Below are positions 35,496 through 42,826 of a stretch of DNA of 64,000 bases, piece by piece. The notes beneath the pieces were generated by a model. The model searched no databases. It had not been told where the DNA came from and saw only the letters and a list, made by a program, of their open reading frames with translations. The stretch spans positions 3,508,501 through 3,572,500 of the forward strand of contig NZ_CP152019.1 in NCBI RefSeq assembly GCF_038622445.1. Reading direction: 5' to 3'. The translations under genes were made by a program, and so were the position numbers. The DNA is from Sporosarcina sp. FSL K6-1522 (GTDB lineage: Bacteria > Bacillota > Bacilli > Bacillales_A > Planococcaceae). Every line of letters starts with the position of its first letter. Position 1 is the stretch's first letter.

Positions 35496-35688
35496 TCAAT
35501 TACGCCTCGGCTTAATTGCGTCCGGATTTTTTCGAGTAGGCTCGAAAATCTCCCCTTAAAAATCCGTGACATCCGCCGGAGGCTTTATCTGAGTTCAGCT
35601 GGAGTCGGAATACCCACCGAGCAGTAAGAACACTTGCATTCATCCAGACACTTATGTAAGTAAGGTCTTCTGCTGAATTCAGATAAAA
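35496..35688 (+). repeat. structured repeat R2, copy 2 (most diverged)
   Basis: Same ends as other R2 copies. Several stems carry paired changes: CGGATTTTT/AAAAATCCG instead of CAGAT/ATCTG, and TTATCTGAGTTCAGC with GCTGAATTCAGATAA instead of CTTC/GAAG. One hairpin is replaced by ACTTATGTAAGT. It fills the gap between the helicase start and the aspartate dehydrogenase-like gene. Confidence 0.8.
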
Positions 35689-35698
35689 GATACTTCTC

Positions 35699-36478
35699 TT
35701 ATCCACCTATTCTAACTCGTCCACTAATTCTTTCTAACGTCCCTAAAATACTCATAGCAGCCAAATAGCTCGTCTTCGGATTTTCTGGCAGTGGATTATT
35801 CGTAATAGAGAATGTCGCTTCGCCAAAATCGCCGATGACTTCCACATGATGAATGTTTTTATCGATATGTGGATCAGCTACGAGGCAGACGTTCGTCTTT
35901 TCTATTCCTATCCCAGCCAATGACAGGACAATGGAGACATTCATGTTTTTCGGAAATTGCTGAATCGCATCCATGGCTTTTCCCTTAAATACAATCTTCG
36001 CTTCATCGATGTCTTCGTCAATCAACGAGCTGGCAGGTTTCCGAGTTGTTAACGAAACGCTAGTAATCGTGCCAAGCGCGTGTGCATTTTGCACCAAGTC
36101 TAAACCGCCTATTGCACCCGACGGCAAATGCACAGTCGTTTTATAGTCATTCGCAAAATGACTAATTTCTGTTAATAAGGCTACATCTGCAAATGCCCCT
36201 ACACTGATTACCACTGCATCCTTCGCCTTCATTACAGCTGGCAACAAGGTTTTCACTGCATCGACATTCGCTACCTCCACGACAATATCGATTCCCGAAT
36301 CCAGAAACTTTTCAAGGTCAGTATACAACGTGACCCCAAACTCCGATTCCAACAACCGATATTTTTCCCTGTTTCGCACAAATATACTTGTGATTCGTAA
36401 CGTTTTATGTTGATGATGGTTCAGTTTTCCCAATAAAAAATGAGCAACCGCCCCTGCACCTATTAAACCGATATTCAT
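35699..36478 (-). CDS. aspartate dehydrogenase-like protein (NadX family)
   Basis: A 259-residue NAD(P)-dependent oxidoreductase. The Rossmann motif GLIGAGAVA is at the N-terminus, the middle has VVEVANVDAV and VVISVGAFAD, and the C-terminal half carries LPSGAIGGLDLV of the L-aspartate dehydrogenase (DUF108) family. Family members oxidise aspartate to iminoaspartate, feeding NAD synthesis, or act on related amino acids. No nadA/nadC neighbours here, so the pathway is open. ATG start at 36478. Confidence 0.85.
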   Translation of the reverse strand: MNIGLIGAGAVAHFLLGKLNHHQHKTLRITSIFVRNREKYRLLESEFGVTLYTDLEKFLDSGIDIVVEVANVDAVKTLLPAVMKAKDAVVISVGAFADVALLTEISHFANDYKTTVHLPSGAIGGLDLVQNAHALGTITSVSLTTRKPASSLIDEDIDEAKIVFKGKAMDAIQQFPKNMNVSIVLSLAGIGIEKTNVCLVADPHIDKNIHHVEVIGDFGEATFSITNNPLPENPKTSYLAAMSILGTLERISGRVRIGG

Positions 36479-36500
36479 CGTCGGCCTCCCTTATATATTA

Positions 36501-36660
36501 ATATATTGAACAAAAAGAACCTTCCTAACAACGCTCGGCGCTTGCGGATGCCTCCCTCATAAGCCAGGCAGAAAACCACTGCCAGTCTTACGGCTCCGGC
36601 GACCGCTTGTAAGGCGCCTTCGCTAGAGATTAGTCATAATCATACGTTCCATTTATATAG
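36501..36660 (+). repeat. dispersed repeat R1, copy c (full length)
   Basis: About 160 bp from ATATATTGAACAAAAAG to CATACGTTCCATTTATATAG, whose ends are imperfect inverted repeats. Core as in copies a and b. The remaining bases up to 36951 hold only the terminator below. Confidence 0.8.
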
Positions 36661-36798
36661 GTGAGGAACATCATCCACAATTCCTTCCTCAATACCACTT
36701 CCACCCCATATCTTATCACTGATGGAACCGCTATGGGCTACATCACTTTTTAACGCCACTGATTTTCAAATAAAAGAAGTGAATATAGGTCAAAAAAA

Positions 36799-36839
36799 AT
36801 AAAACCGATCTTATAAAAATGCTATTAGATCGGTTTTAT
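36799..36839 (-). terminator. terminator of the acyl-CoA ligase operon
   Basis: Stem ATAAAACCGATCT / AGATCGGTTTTAT with T-rich flank on the minus strand, downstream of the ligase stop. Confidence 0.8.
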
Positions 36840-36951
36840 TGTAAGTGCAATTCCAGATGTTCCGCAGAACAACGACGCTGGAATGCTCTATAATATGAAC
36901 TTGCTCACTGCACAAGATTTTATCATTTCCTACGAAATCAAAATCACTCCA

Positions 36952-38535
36952 TCAATGTACATTTCGAGCTGTTTCTTTCCAATACTTGTCGCGAACAAAC
37001 CTTCTAAGCACTTTTCCGACGGCCGTAACAGGTAGCTCGTCAACAAAGTGAATGATTTTAGGAATTTTATAAGAACCGAGTTTGCTTTTCATAAATTCGG
37101 TCAACTCTACATCCGTTACAACTTGGTTTTCTTTCAGGACCACTTCAGCCATAACCGTTTCTCCCCACTGTTCATGTGGGATGCCCACTACGACAGATTG
37201 CTGCACAGCCGGATGTGAATTAATGACGTTTTCCACCTCTACCGCATACACATTAAACCCGCCTGTGATGATCATATCTTTTTTACGGTCTACAATATAC
37301 ACATACCCCGCAGAATCCATATATCCCAAATCGCCTGATTTCCAATGACCCCCTTCTGAAAACCCGGATGTGGTCTCTTCTGGTGCACGATAGTAGCCTG
37401 GAATGACCGATTCACTACGAATCCAAATCTCACCAATTTCTCCAAGAGGCACTTCTTTCCCTGCCTCATCCATAATAGCTAATTCAACTCCGGGAAGTGG
37501 TCGTCCCGCCGAAGTCAATCTTTGTCGGTCCTCATCCGTTTCAATAATGTGATCCTTCAAACCAAGTACCGCGACTAACGGCCAGGCTTCCGTCGATCCA
37601 TACCCTTGTACAAAGACATTTCCAAACTTGCTTTGAAGATCTTCTAGCTTCGCTGGGCTCATAGGAGAAGCCCCATATATGATTCTCTCCAAGCTACTTA
37701 AATCATATTTGCTTTCTAATCCCAGCTCTAATAGTCGATATAATAATGTTGGGACGACAAATGTACTCGTTAGTCGATGTTCCTGCACGGTTTTACATAA
37801 AAGCTCCAAGTCGGGAATGTTGATGGTATAATTCGTTCCTCCTTTAAAATAAACGGGCAAAACAATAAGCGAACTGGCGTGACTTAAAGGGGTTACATGA
37901 AGGAACTTTGAATGCTCATTAAAAAGTTCCTCTGTATACGCGTATGTCTGGTTCATGGCGCCCAACTTATTTCGTAACGTATACATCGCACATTTTCCTC
38001 TACCTGTCGTTCCTCCTGTAAATCGATATAAAACGATATGCTGATCCTTATCATATTCAACATTTGTTTCTTCATCGCTTTCATTTTCAAGTAAATCCCA
38101 CAGATAATGAACTCCCGGCATTCCCTTTTCCGGTTTATCCATAACAATTATCTCAATATTTCTTTCTCTAAATGCTTTATAATAATGTTCCTTCTCTAAT
38201 ATGGCATTCTCAACAAAAATGATTTTAGGATTTACATAATCAATTTGATAAAGATGTTCGTCAAGTGAATCACGATAGTTCAACCACGCCCCGGTTGCTT
38301 CCCCCTTCCACAGCCAATGACTTAACAGGCTATTATTATCGTTTTCAAGCAAATTGACGTACACATCACCAACTCCCATATCAAATTGGTTTTTCATCAT
38401 ATGACAGACTTTATTTGTAATCGCATGCAATTCTTTAAAGGTAAAGCGACGGTTCCGTTCAATATTGACAAGTGCTGTTTTATCGCCACATTGTTGTACC
38501 TGATTGAATAACATTTTCCCAAAATTTACTTTCAT
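36952..38535 (-). CDS. AMP-binding acyl-CoA synthetase
   Basis: A 527-residue adenylate-forming enzyme. The P-loop-like RFTGGTTGRGK, the A5 motif VQGYGSTEAW, A7 region WKSGDLGYMD and the A10 lysine in TAVGKVLRR are all present. It activates a carboxylic acid to an acyl-AMP and then acyl-CoA; the substrate cannot be assigned, though the fatty-acid/aromatic-acid CoA-ligase class is likely. Start at 38535 chosen for GAGGGGG at good spacing. It follows a MaoC hydratase gene on the same strand, suggesting a small catabolic or lipid-modifying operon. Confidence 0.9.
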   Translation of the reverse strand: MKVNFGKMLFNQVQQCGDKTALVNIERNRRFTFKELHAITNKVCHMMKNQFDMGVGDVYVNLLENDNNSLLSHWLWKGEATGAWLNYRDSLDEHLYQIDYVNPKIIFVENAILEKEHYYKAFRERNIEIIVMDKPEKGMPGVHYLWDLLENESDEETNVEYDKDQHIVLYRFTGGTTGRGKCAMYTLRNKLGAMNQTYAYTEELFNEHSKFLHVTPLSHASSLIVLPVYFKGGTNYTINIPDLELLCKTVQEHRLTSTFVVPTLLYRLLELGLESKYDLSSLERIIYGASPMSPAKLEDLQSKFGNVFVQGYGSTEAWPLVAVLGLKDHIIETDEDRQRLTSAGRPLPGVELAIMDEAGKEVPLGEIGEIWIRSESVIPGYYRAPEETTSGFSEGGHWKSGDLGYMDSAGYVYIVDRKKDMIITGGFNVYAVEVENVINSHPAVQQSVVVGIPHEQWGETVMAEVVLKENQVVTDVELTEFMKSKLGSYKIPKIIHFVDELPVTAVGKVLRRFVRDKYWKETARNVH

Positions 38536-38658
38536 GTCTAATTCCCCCTCGTTCGTTGTAGTAATTTGGGTGCCAATTCTATCACAGAATTTTGTATGCG
38601 CTTTCAAATTTAATGACCCATGTTTATGACAGCCACACGAATCATTCATTAGTCTGTT

Positions 38659-39105
38659 TCACTTCACATGCCGCACTTCTTCAACTTTTACAAGCCCCGT
38701 TACTTCTGCTTCAAGTACCATTTCATTCTTTTGGTTATACGTTGCTAAATAAAGCGTAATTGCCCCTCGATCTTCCTTCGTCTGCTTCATACTAATAATC
38801 TTCGCTTTGACAATCAATTGATCCTCTGGAAAAACAGGTCTACGGAATGTCACATTTTTTATGCCCGCTCCAGCTATGACATCATCTCCAAAGAGTCCAA
38901 GTTGCACCCAGGCATTCCATGTGGCGGATACTGTATGCATACCGGAAGCAATAATACCGCCAAACATACTTGCTTTCGCTTTTTCCTCATCGATATGCAT
39001 GTACTGGGGATCAAACTTTAATGCAAAGTCGATAATGTCTTCTTTCGTAGTTGTCGTAGGCGCTGTCTCAAATGTCTGCCCCACTTGGAATTCATGATAT
39101 TTCAC
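38659..39105 (-). CDS. MaoC family dehydratase
   Basis: A 148-residue hot-dog-fold hydratase. FALKFDPQYMHIDEEKAK contains the Asp-x5-His catalytic pair of R-specific enoyl-CoA hydratases, and FGGIIASGMHTVS is the matching substrate-binding segment. Likely hydrates a 2-enoyl-CoA made from the acyl-CoA ligase product. It is the first gene of the pair. The 230 bp upstream contain a repeated GCTAAC pair (about 39226 and 39251) that may be regulatory, but no gene. Confidence 0.88.
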   Translation of the reverse strand: MKYHEFQVGQTFETAPTTTTKEDIIDFALKFDPQYMHIDEEKAKASMFGGIIASGMHTVSATWNAWVQLGLFGDDVIAGAGIKNVTFRRPVFPEDQLIVKAKIISMKQTKEDRGAITLYLATYNQKNEMVLEAEVTGLVKVEEVRHVK

Positions 39106-39337
39106 CTAATCACAAACCTCTCATTCTATTTTTCAGCTACACCTAGTCTATTTGCAAGATGCATGCCGAATGCCATAAGTCTATACATAATGACTTTGTC
39201 CGAATTAAATCTATTCTTTTATGTAAGCAAAAGCTAACAAGTGTTATCAATCGCTAACGTAAAAGTGTAAAGGCTTTTTAATGAGTCATTTACTAGTTCA
39301 ATATATCTATACGACAAATCATTCATTAAGTTTCATT

Positions 39338-40447
39338 TTATTGGATAACTGTGGACTTCATATGTTCAATGATATACTTAGCATCATAGTCTACTCCTTG
39401 AAGCAAAGAGGAGCCCCTGCGCGATTGCCACGGTAACCCTAAAAAATAGAGGCCCTTTACCTGGCTTATCCCTCTGTTGTGAATAATTTCTTTCTTACCA
39501 CCGATTACACCGCCTACTTTTAACCATTCATATTCTTGTTGGAATCCAGTTGCCCATATTATGTTGCTCACTTCAAGTGTAGTTGAATCCTCAAACATGA
39601 TTTTGTTATCCAAAGCATTTCCAACTCTTCCCTTAACAATAATATCCCCTTTTTTTATAGCATTCTTCAATTCCGCTCCGAAGATTGGGTCGCCTTTTTT
39701 TCGAATAATGTTCCCGATCAATGATGTGTTCGTTTCTTTTAATATGCCTAATTTATCAAACCACCAAAACACACTTTTTCCACCAATAGTCAACGGAAAG
39801 TATCGAGGCTTTTTACTTATGGCTAAATAGGTTTCTTTGTCCTCTGATAATTCAACTGCGATTTGAGCGCCACTATTGCCCCCTCCTACAACAAGCACAT
39901 TTCCTTTTTGCAATTGACTCGGGTTCTTATACTCAGAAGAATGTAGCTGTACAATCTTTTTGCTCAGTAAACTCGAATATGCTGGGACCTGCTTTTTTTG
40001 AAATGGTCCTGTGGCTACCACGATGTTTGCCGTATAAAATGTATCTTTCGTTGTTTTTATACAAAAACCGGCTTCAGTTTTACTTACACGTAGAACTTCA
40101 GTGTCCATTTGAATAGGCAATGCCATTAATTCTGAATAAGACTTTAAGTACTCTGCAACTTCATTTTTAGTTGGAAAACCGTGTTGTTTCCCTTCTAGGG
40201 CAAGACCAGGTAACGAGCTGTACATTCGGGGTGTGAATAGTTGTAAAGAATCATATCGATTTCTCCAAACCTCCCCTATGGCTTTTCCTTTATCAATTAT
40301 CAAAAAATCCCCTTTGTGTTGTTTGAGATAATAGCCCATTGTAAGCCCAGCTTGGCCTGCTCCTATCACAATGGTTTCATAGCTTTTAATGCAATTTACA
40401 TTTTCTTTTTCACAATGAAGATCTTCGGTTGTGGTTTTGTTAGGCAT
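39338..40447 (-). CDS. FAD/NAD(P)-binding monooxygenase-like flavoprotein (CzcO/Trk type)
   Basis: A 369-residue two-dinucleotide flavoprotein. FAD motif VIGAGQAGL follows a 30-residue extension, the NADPH motif is VVGGGNSG, and WRNRYDSLQLFTP plus IIWATGFQ are hallmarks of the FMO/YUCCA/CzcO group. It probably adds oxygen to, or reduces, a small molecule. Its promoter carries two CadC-like metal-sensor operators, so it may belong to metal or metalloid stress; the physiological substrate is unknown. ATG start. It is convergent to nothing and stands next to the copper genes. Confidence 0.85.
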   Translation of the reverse strand: MPNKTTTEDLHCEKENVNCIKSYETIVIGAGQAGLTMGYYLKQHKGDFLIIDKGKAIGEVWRNRYDSLQLFTPRMYSSLPGLALEGKQHGFPTKNEVAEYLKSYSELMALPIQMDTEVLRVSKTEAGFCIKTTKDTFYTANIVVATGPFQKKQVPAYSSLLSKKIVQLHSSEYKNPSQLQKGNVLVVGGGNSGAQIAVELSEDKETYLAISKKPRYFPLTIGGKSVFWWFDKLGILKETNTSLIGNIIRKKGDPIFGAELKNAIKKGDIIVKGRVGNALDNKIMFEDSTTLEVSNIIWATGFQQEYEWLKVGGVIGGKKEIIHNRGISQVKGLYFLGLPWQSRRGSSLLQGVDYDAKYIIEHMKSTVIQ

Positions 40448-40464
40448 GCTATTTCTCTCCCATC

Positions 40465-40484
40465 ATTCAAATGTTCATTTGAAT
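40465..40484. promoter_or_regulatory. CadC/SmtB-like operator 1 upstream of the flavoprotein
   Basis: Perfect palindrome ATTCAAATG-TT-CATTTGAAT, 18 bp before the start codon, in the pattern bound by CadC-type ArsR/SmtB repressors. Confidence 0.6.
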
Positions 40485-40511
40485 ATAATATATCTTCATT
40501 TCTCAAAACAG

Positions 40512-40530
40512 TCAAACATCTATTTGAATG
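40512..40530. promoter_or_regulatory. CadC/SmtB-like operator 2
   Basis: TCAAACA-TC-TATTTGA followed by ATGAA, one mismatch from a 7-2-7 inverted repeat. It closely resembles the cad operator half-site TATTTGAATG of Gram-positive cadmium operons. Confidence 0.5.
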
Positions 40531-40540
40531 AAAAATAAAA

Positions 40541-40578
40541 CGAACCGTTATTGCCTTACAAAGCGAAATAACGGTTCG
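40541..40578 (-). terminator. terminator of the copC-copD operon
   Basis: Stem CGAACCGTTATT / AATAACGGTTCG with a T-rich tail on the minus strand. Confidence 0.85.
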
Positions 40579-40617
40579 ATTATCTAGTAATGTTCTTTAC
40601 TCAACAGACTTCTTTTT

Positions 40618-41712
40618 TTATAAAATGCTAGCCATCAACCCAAAATATAACGAAAGAATGCAGAACATCCCCATAAAAAAGGGCACAACTGCAGCCACTT
40701 TCTTCCTAAAACTGTATACAATTAGCCACATGAAAATCAGTGCGACGATAAAAAACAATGTATTGATTGTATTGAACCCCAATTGCACATGCATAGCAGG
40801 ATCAATGACCCCTGAATAAAAATAATCGAAGATGGCAGAAGGTCCACTACCACCAAGCGTTGTCTCAATACTATGAGGAGGTTCCTGTTGTCCCAAGACA
40901 CCCGTCGAAACAAAAGTAAAGAACAGTAATATACTTTCGAATTTCAACCACGGGATAGGATTGATGGGCTCTTGTCGCTGCAATTTGCGCTTCATCCAAA
41001 ATCCATTGATAAAAGCAAAAAACAACACAGGTATGATGGTCAGATGTTTTACCAATAGGGCTTGTCCATATGACAGCATCCATGCGTCCCCATACTCGTT
41101 TACATCGATGACCAATGTCATAAGAAAGAACCCTGTTCCCATGATTGTGAGAAAACAGCCGATTGCTAAAGGTGTAAACCACCTCAAATAAGAAAGCCAG
41201 TTGTCTTGATTTTTCGAACACCAACCGACGATAAGGAGTAGTCCAATCCATACCGTAACAGTTAAAAAGTGTAAGGAATGAAATACGAAGCCACTCCATT
41301 CCGTAAGCGATGCTGCATGACTTGCCCAGCCCAATGCCAACAGAAGAATGAACGTGAAAACAAGTGATATACCAGACAGTGCTTTGCTTTTCAATACTGG
41401 GAATAACGAAATGAATAAGTAAAAGAAAATAGCCAGTATGACCGTAATATTCCAAGCCTTCCCTACTTCAAATCCGCCCAGCACGTTTTGCATCGTCATC
41501 ACCAGGCCGATGTCTTCGTAAAGAAATAGGATGATTCGAATGACAGGAGCAACCGAAAAGAACACAATTCCTAACACCGCTAGTTGAATCAGTCGCTTCG
41601 AAATACGTATTTCTGGTTTCAGACGATCAGGAATAAATTGAATGATAAATGCGCCCATTAAGAGCGAAAAACAAAGATACAATAAACTTTCAGCAAGATA
41701 AATCCAAACCAT
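40618..41712 (-). CDS. copD: copper resistance D family membrane protein
   Basis: A 364-residue polytopic membrane protein with about nine hydrophobic segments. The CopD region is recognisable in LTEWSGFVFHSLHFLTVTVWIGLLLIVGW and YGQALLVKHLTIIPVLFFAFINGFW, with histidines that could bind copper at the membrane face. It starts directly after the copC stop (TAA then ATG), so the two are translationally linked. In other bacilli the fused YcnJ protein combines CopC and CopD and imports copper; here they are separate genes. Direction of transport is therefore inferred, not shown. Confidence 0.85.
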   Translation of the reverse strand: MVWIYLAESLLYLCFSLLMGAFIIQFIPDRLKPEIRISKRLIQLAVLGIVFFSVAPVIRIILFLYEDIGLVMTMQNVLGGFEVGKAWNITVILAIFFYLFISLFPVLKSKALSGISLVFTFILLLALGWASHAASLTEWSGFVFHSLHFLTVTVWIGLLLIVGWCSKNQDNWLSYLRWFTPLAIGCFLTIMGTGFFLMTLVIDVNEYGDAWMLSYGQALLVKHLTIIPVLFFAFINGFWMKRKLQRQEPINPIPWLKFESILLFFTFVSTGVLGQQEPPHSIETTLGGSGPSAIFDYFYSGVIDPAMHVQLGFNTINTLFFIVALIFMWLIVYSFRKKVAAVVPFFMGMFCILSLYFGLMASIL

Positions 41713-42321
41713 TTACTTTTGCCTTCTTCCTATCAACCAGCCAACAAACCCGCCAGCGATTGTAAATAAAACGACAAGAATGACAACGAGTACATCATTC
41801 GACGCTATTTTTGAGGTAGCCTCTGCTTGCTGTTCTACAGGTTTTTCTACTGATTTCTTGGTTTCTCCGTGTGCAATCGGATCCTCCATATGATGTTGAC
41901 TCCCACTCCCCTTCAATGAATCATGCGCGTGCGTTTCTGTTTGTGTATGTGCATGAGTACTTCCCACTTCTTCTTGACTCACCACAAATGAATAGCTCCC
42001 CTGGATTGGGTGTCCATCCGCACCAATAATCTTCCACTCCACGGTATATGTCCCCTTATCCAATGGTGACATGAAGGCGCCTGTCATCACATGATCATTG
42101 ACTTGAGTATTACTAATAATCATTTCCTTTTCATTTTCATTAAAGACTTTTACCGTACTCGTCGATTCAATTTTCGAATTAAATTCCAAGTCAACTTTAT
42201 AAATGTCTGCAACTACGACTTCCCCATCAGCTGGTGAAGAGCTCGTTAAACCCGTATGCGCAGAGACTGTCGTTATAAATGCGAACAGCAAAATCAGTGT
42301 AGCGCTCATAATCCTCTTCAT
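41713..42321 (-). CDS. copC: CopC-domain copper-binding protein, membrane anchored
   Basis: A 202-residue exported protein. A signal peptide ends at VSAHTGL, giving a mature N-terminal His, the copper ligand of CopC. The Ig-like CopC fold follows (SSPADGEVV, WKIIGADGHPIQGSYSF). A His-rich linker (THAHTQTETHAHD and QHHMED) and a C-terminal membrane anchor (VLVVILVVLFTIAGGFVGWLIG) complete it. ATG at 42321 was chosen over a frame start at 42357 because AAAGGA precedes it. The promoter region is shared with the divergent metal-sensor gene and has three operators. Confidence 0.88.
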   Translation of the reverse strand: MKRIMSATLILLFAFITTVSAHTGLTSSSPADGEVVVADIYKVDLEFNSKIESTSTVKVFNENEKEMIISNTQVNDHVMTGAFMSPLDKGTYTVEWKIIGADGHPIQGSYSFVVSQEEVGSTHAHTQTETHAHDSLKGSGSQHHMEDPIAHGETKKSVEKPVEQQAEATSKIASNDVLVVILVVLFTIAGGFVGWLIGRRQK

Positions 42322-42384
42322 TTTTTCATTTCCTTTCAAAAGCAGTATTAATGTCAATCAAATTTATTGTACAAGAAACCTCAC

Positions 42385-42406
42385 ATATTAGTTACCACTA
42401 ATATGA
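42385..42406. promoter_or_regulatory. metal-sensor operator O1 in the copC / sensor intergenic region
   Basis: Perfect 22-bp palindrome CATATTAGT-N4-ACTAATATG, closest to the copC side. Confidence 0.7.
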
Positions 42407-42413
42407 TGAAAAT

Positions 42414-42443
42414 TGACACACATATTAGTAATAGGTAATATGA
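42414..42443 (+). promoter_or_regulatory. promoter of the sensor-P1B-ATPase operon with operator O2
   Basis: -35 TTGACA (42414-42419), 17-base spacer, -10 TAATAT (42437-42442). Operator O2 (42422-42443, CATATTAGT-N4-GGTAATATG) lies across the spacer and -10 box. Confidence 0.7.
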
Positions 42444-42455
42444 TAATAACAAAAC

Positions 42456-42477
42456 ATATTAGTGCTGTCTAATATAA
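42456..42477. promoter_or_regulatory. metal-sensor operator O3
   Basis: CATATTAGT-N4-TCTAATATA, the third copy of the same 22-bp site, in the leader before the sensor gene. Confidence 0.6.
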
Positions 42478-42492
42478 ATTAGGAGAGATAGT

Positions 42493-42813
42493 ATGACTCA
42501 GATTGATTTAGACCTTAAAGTGAAGTTTTTACGTGCATTCGGAGATAAAACAAGGGTTCAAATATTGGAGTGCATCAAATATGAAGAAAAGACTGTTTCA
42601 CAAATTGTTGAAAGTATAGAAGGTAATCAGTCCAATATTTCGCAACACTTAGCCTGCCTCAGAGGATGTGGGATCATTGTAGGAAGGCCAGAGGGCAAAT
42701 ACGTCTACTATGGATTGCGAAATCAGCAAATTAAAGAGTTGTTAGACACATTTGATCATGTACTTAGTCAAATCGAAGACAATGTGGCTTGCTGTAAAAA
42801 TCATATTAGTTAA
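42493..42813 (+). CDS. ArsR/SmtB family metal sensor, CmtR-like
   Basis: A 106-residue winged-helix repressor. The recognition helix region GNQSNISQHLACLRGCG contains two cysteines in the CxxxC arrangement used by CmtR-type Cd(II)/Pb(II) sensors, and a C-terminal pair (VACCKN) could be a third ligand group. It is transcribed with the P1B-ATPase 13 bp downstream and its promoter holds three copies of one palindrome. Metal binding should release DNA and induce the pump. Preferred metals (Cd, Pb, possibly Zn) are inferred from ligand spacing. Confidence 0.9.
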   Translation: MTQIDLDLKVKFLRAFGDKTRVQILECIKYEEKTVSQIVESIEGNQSNISQHLACLRGCGIIVGRPEGKYVYYGLRNQQIKELLDTFDHVLSQIEDNVACCKNHIS

Positions 42814-42826
42814 GGGTGTGCTTACA

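Noticed and set aside
35471..35706. Extra N-terminal residues of the SWIM-SNF2 helicase and a separate frame across R2 copy 2
   Set aside because: Sequence is repeat DNA that happens to be open; AGGAGG before the ATG at 35470 defines the start.
40871..41455. A 194-residue frame inside copD
   Set aside because: It is a shadow of the copD reading frame; copD has the recognisable membrane topology and family motifs.
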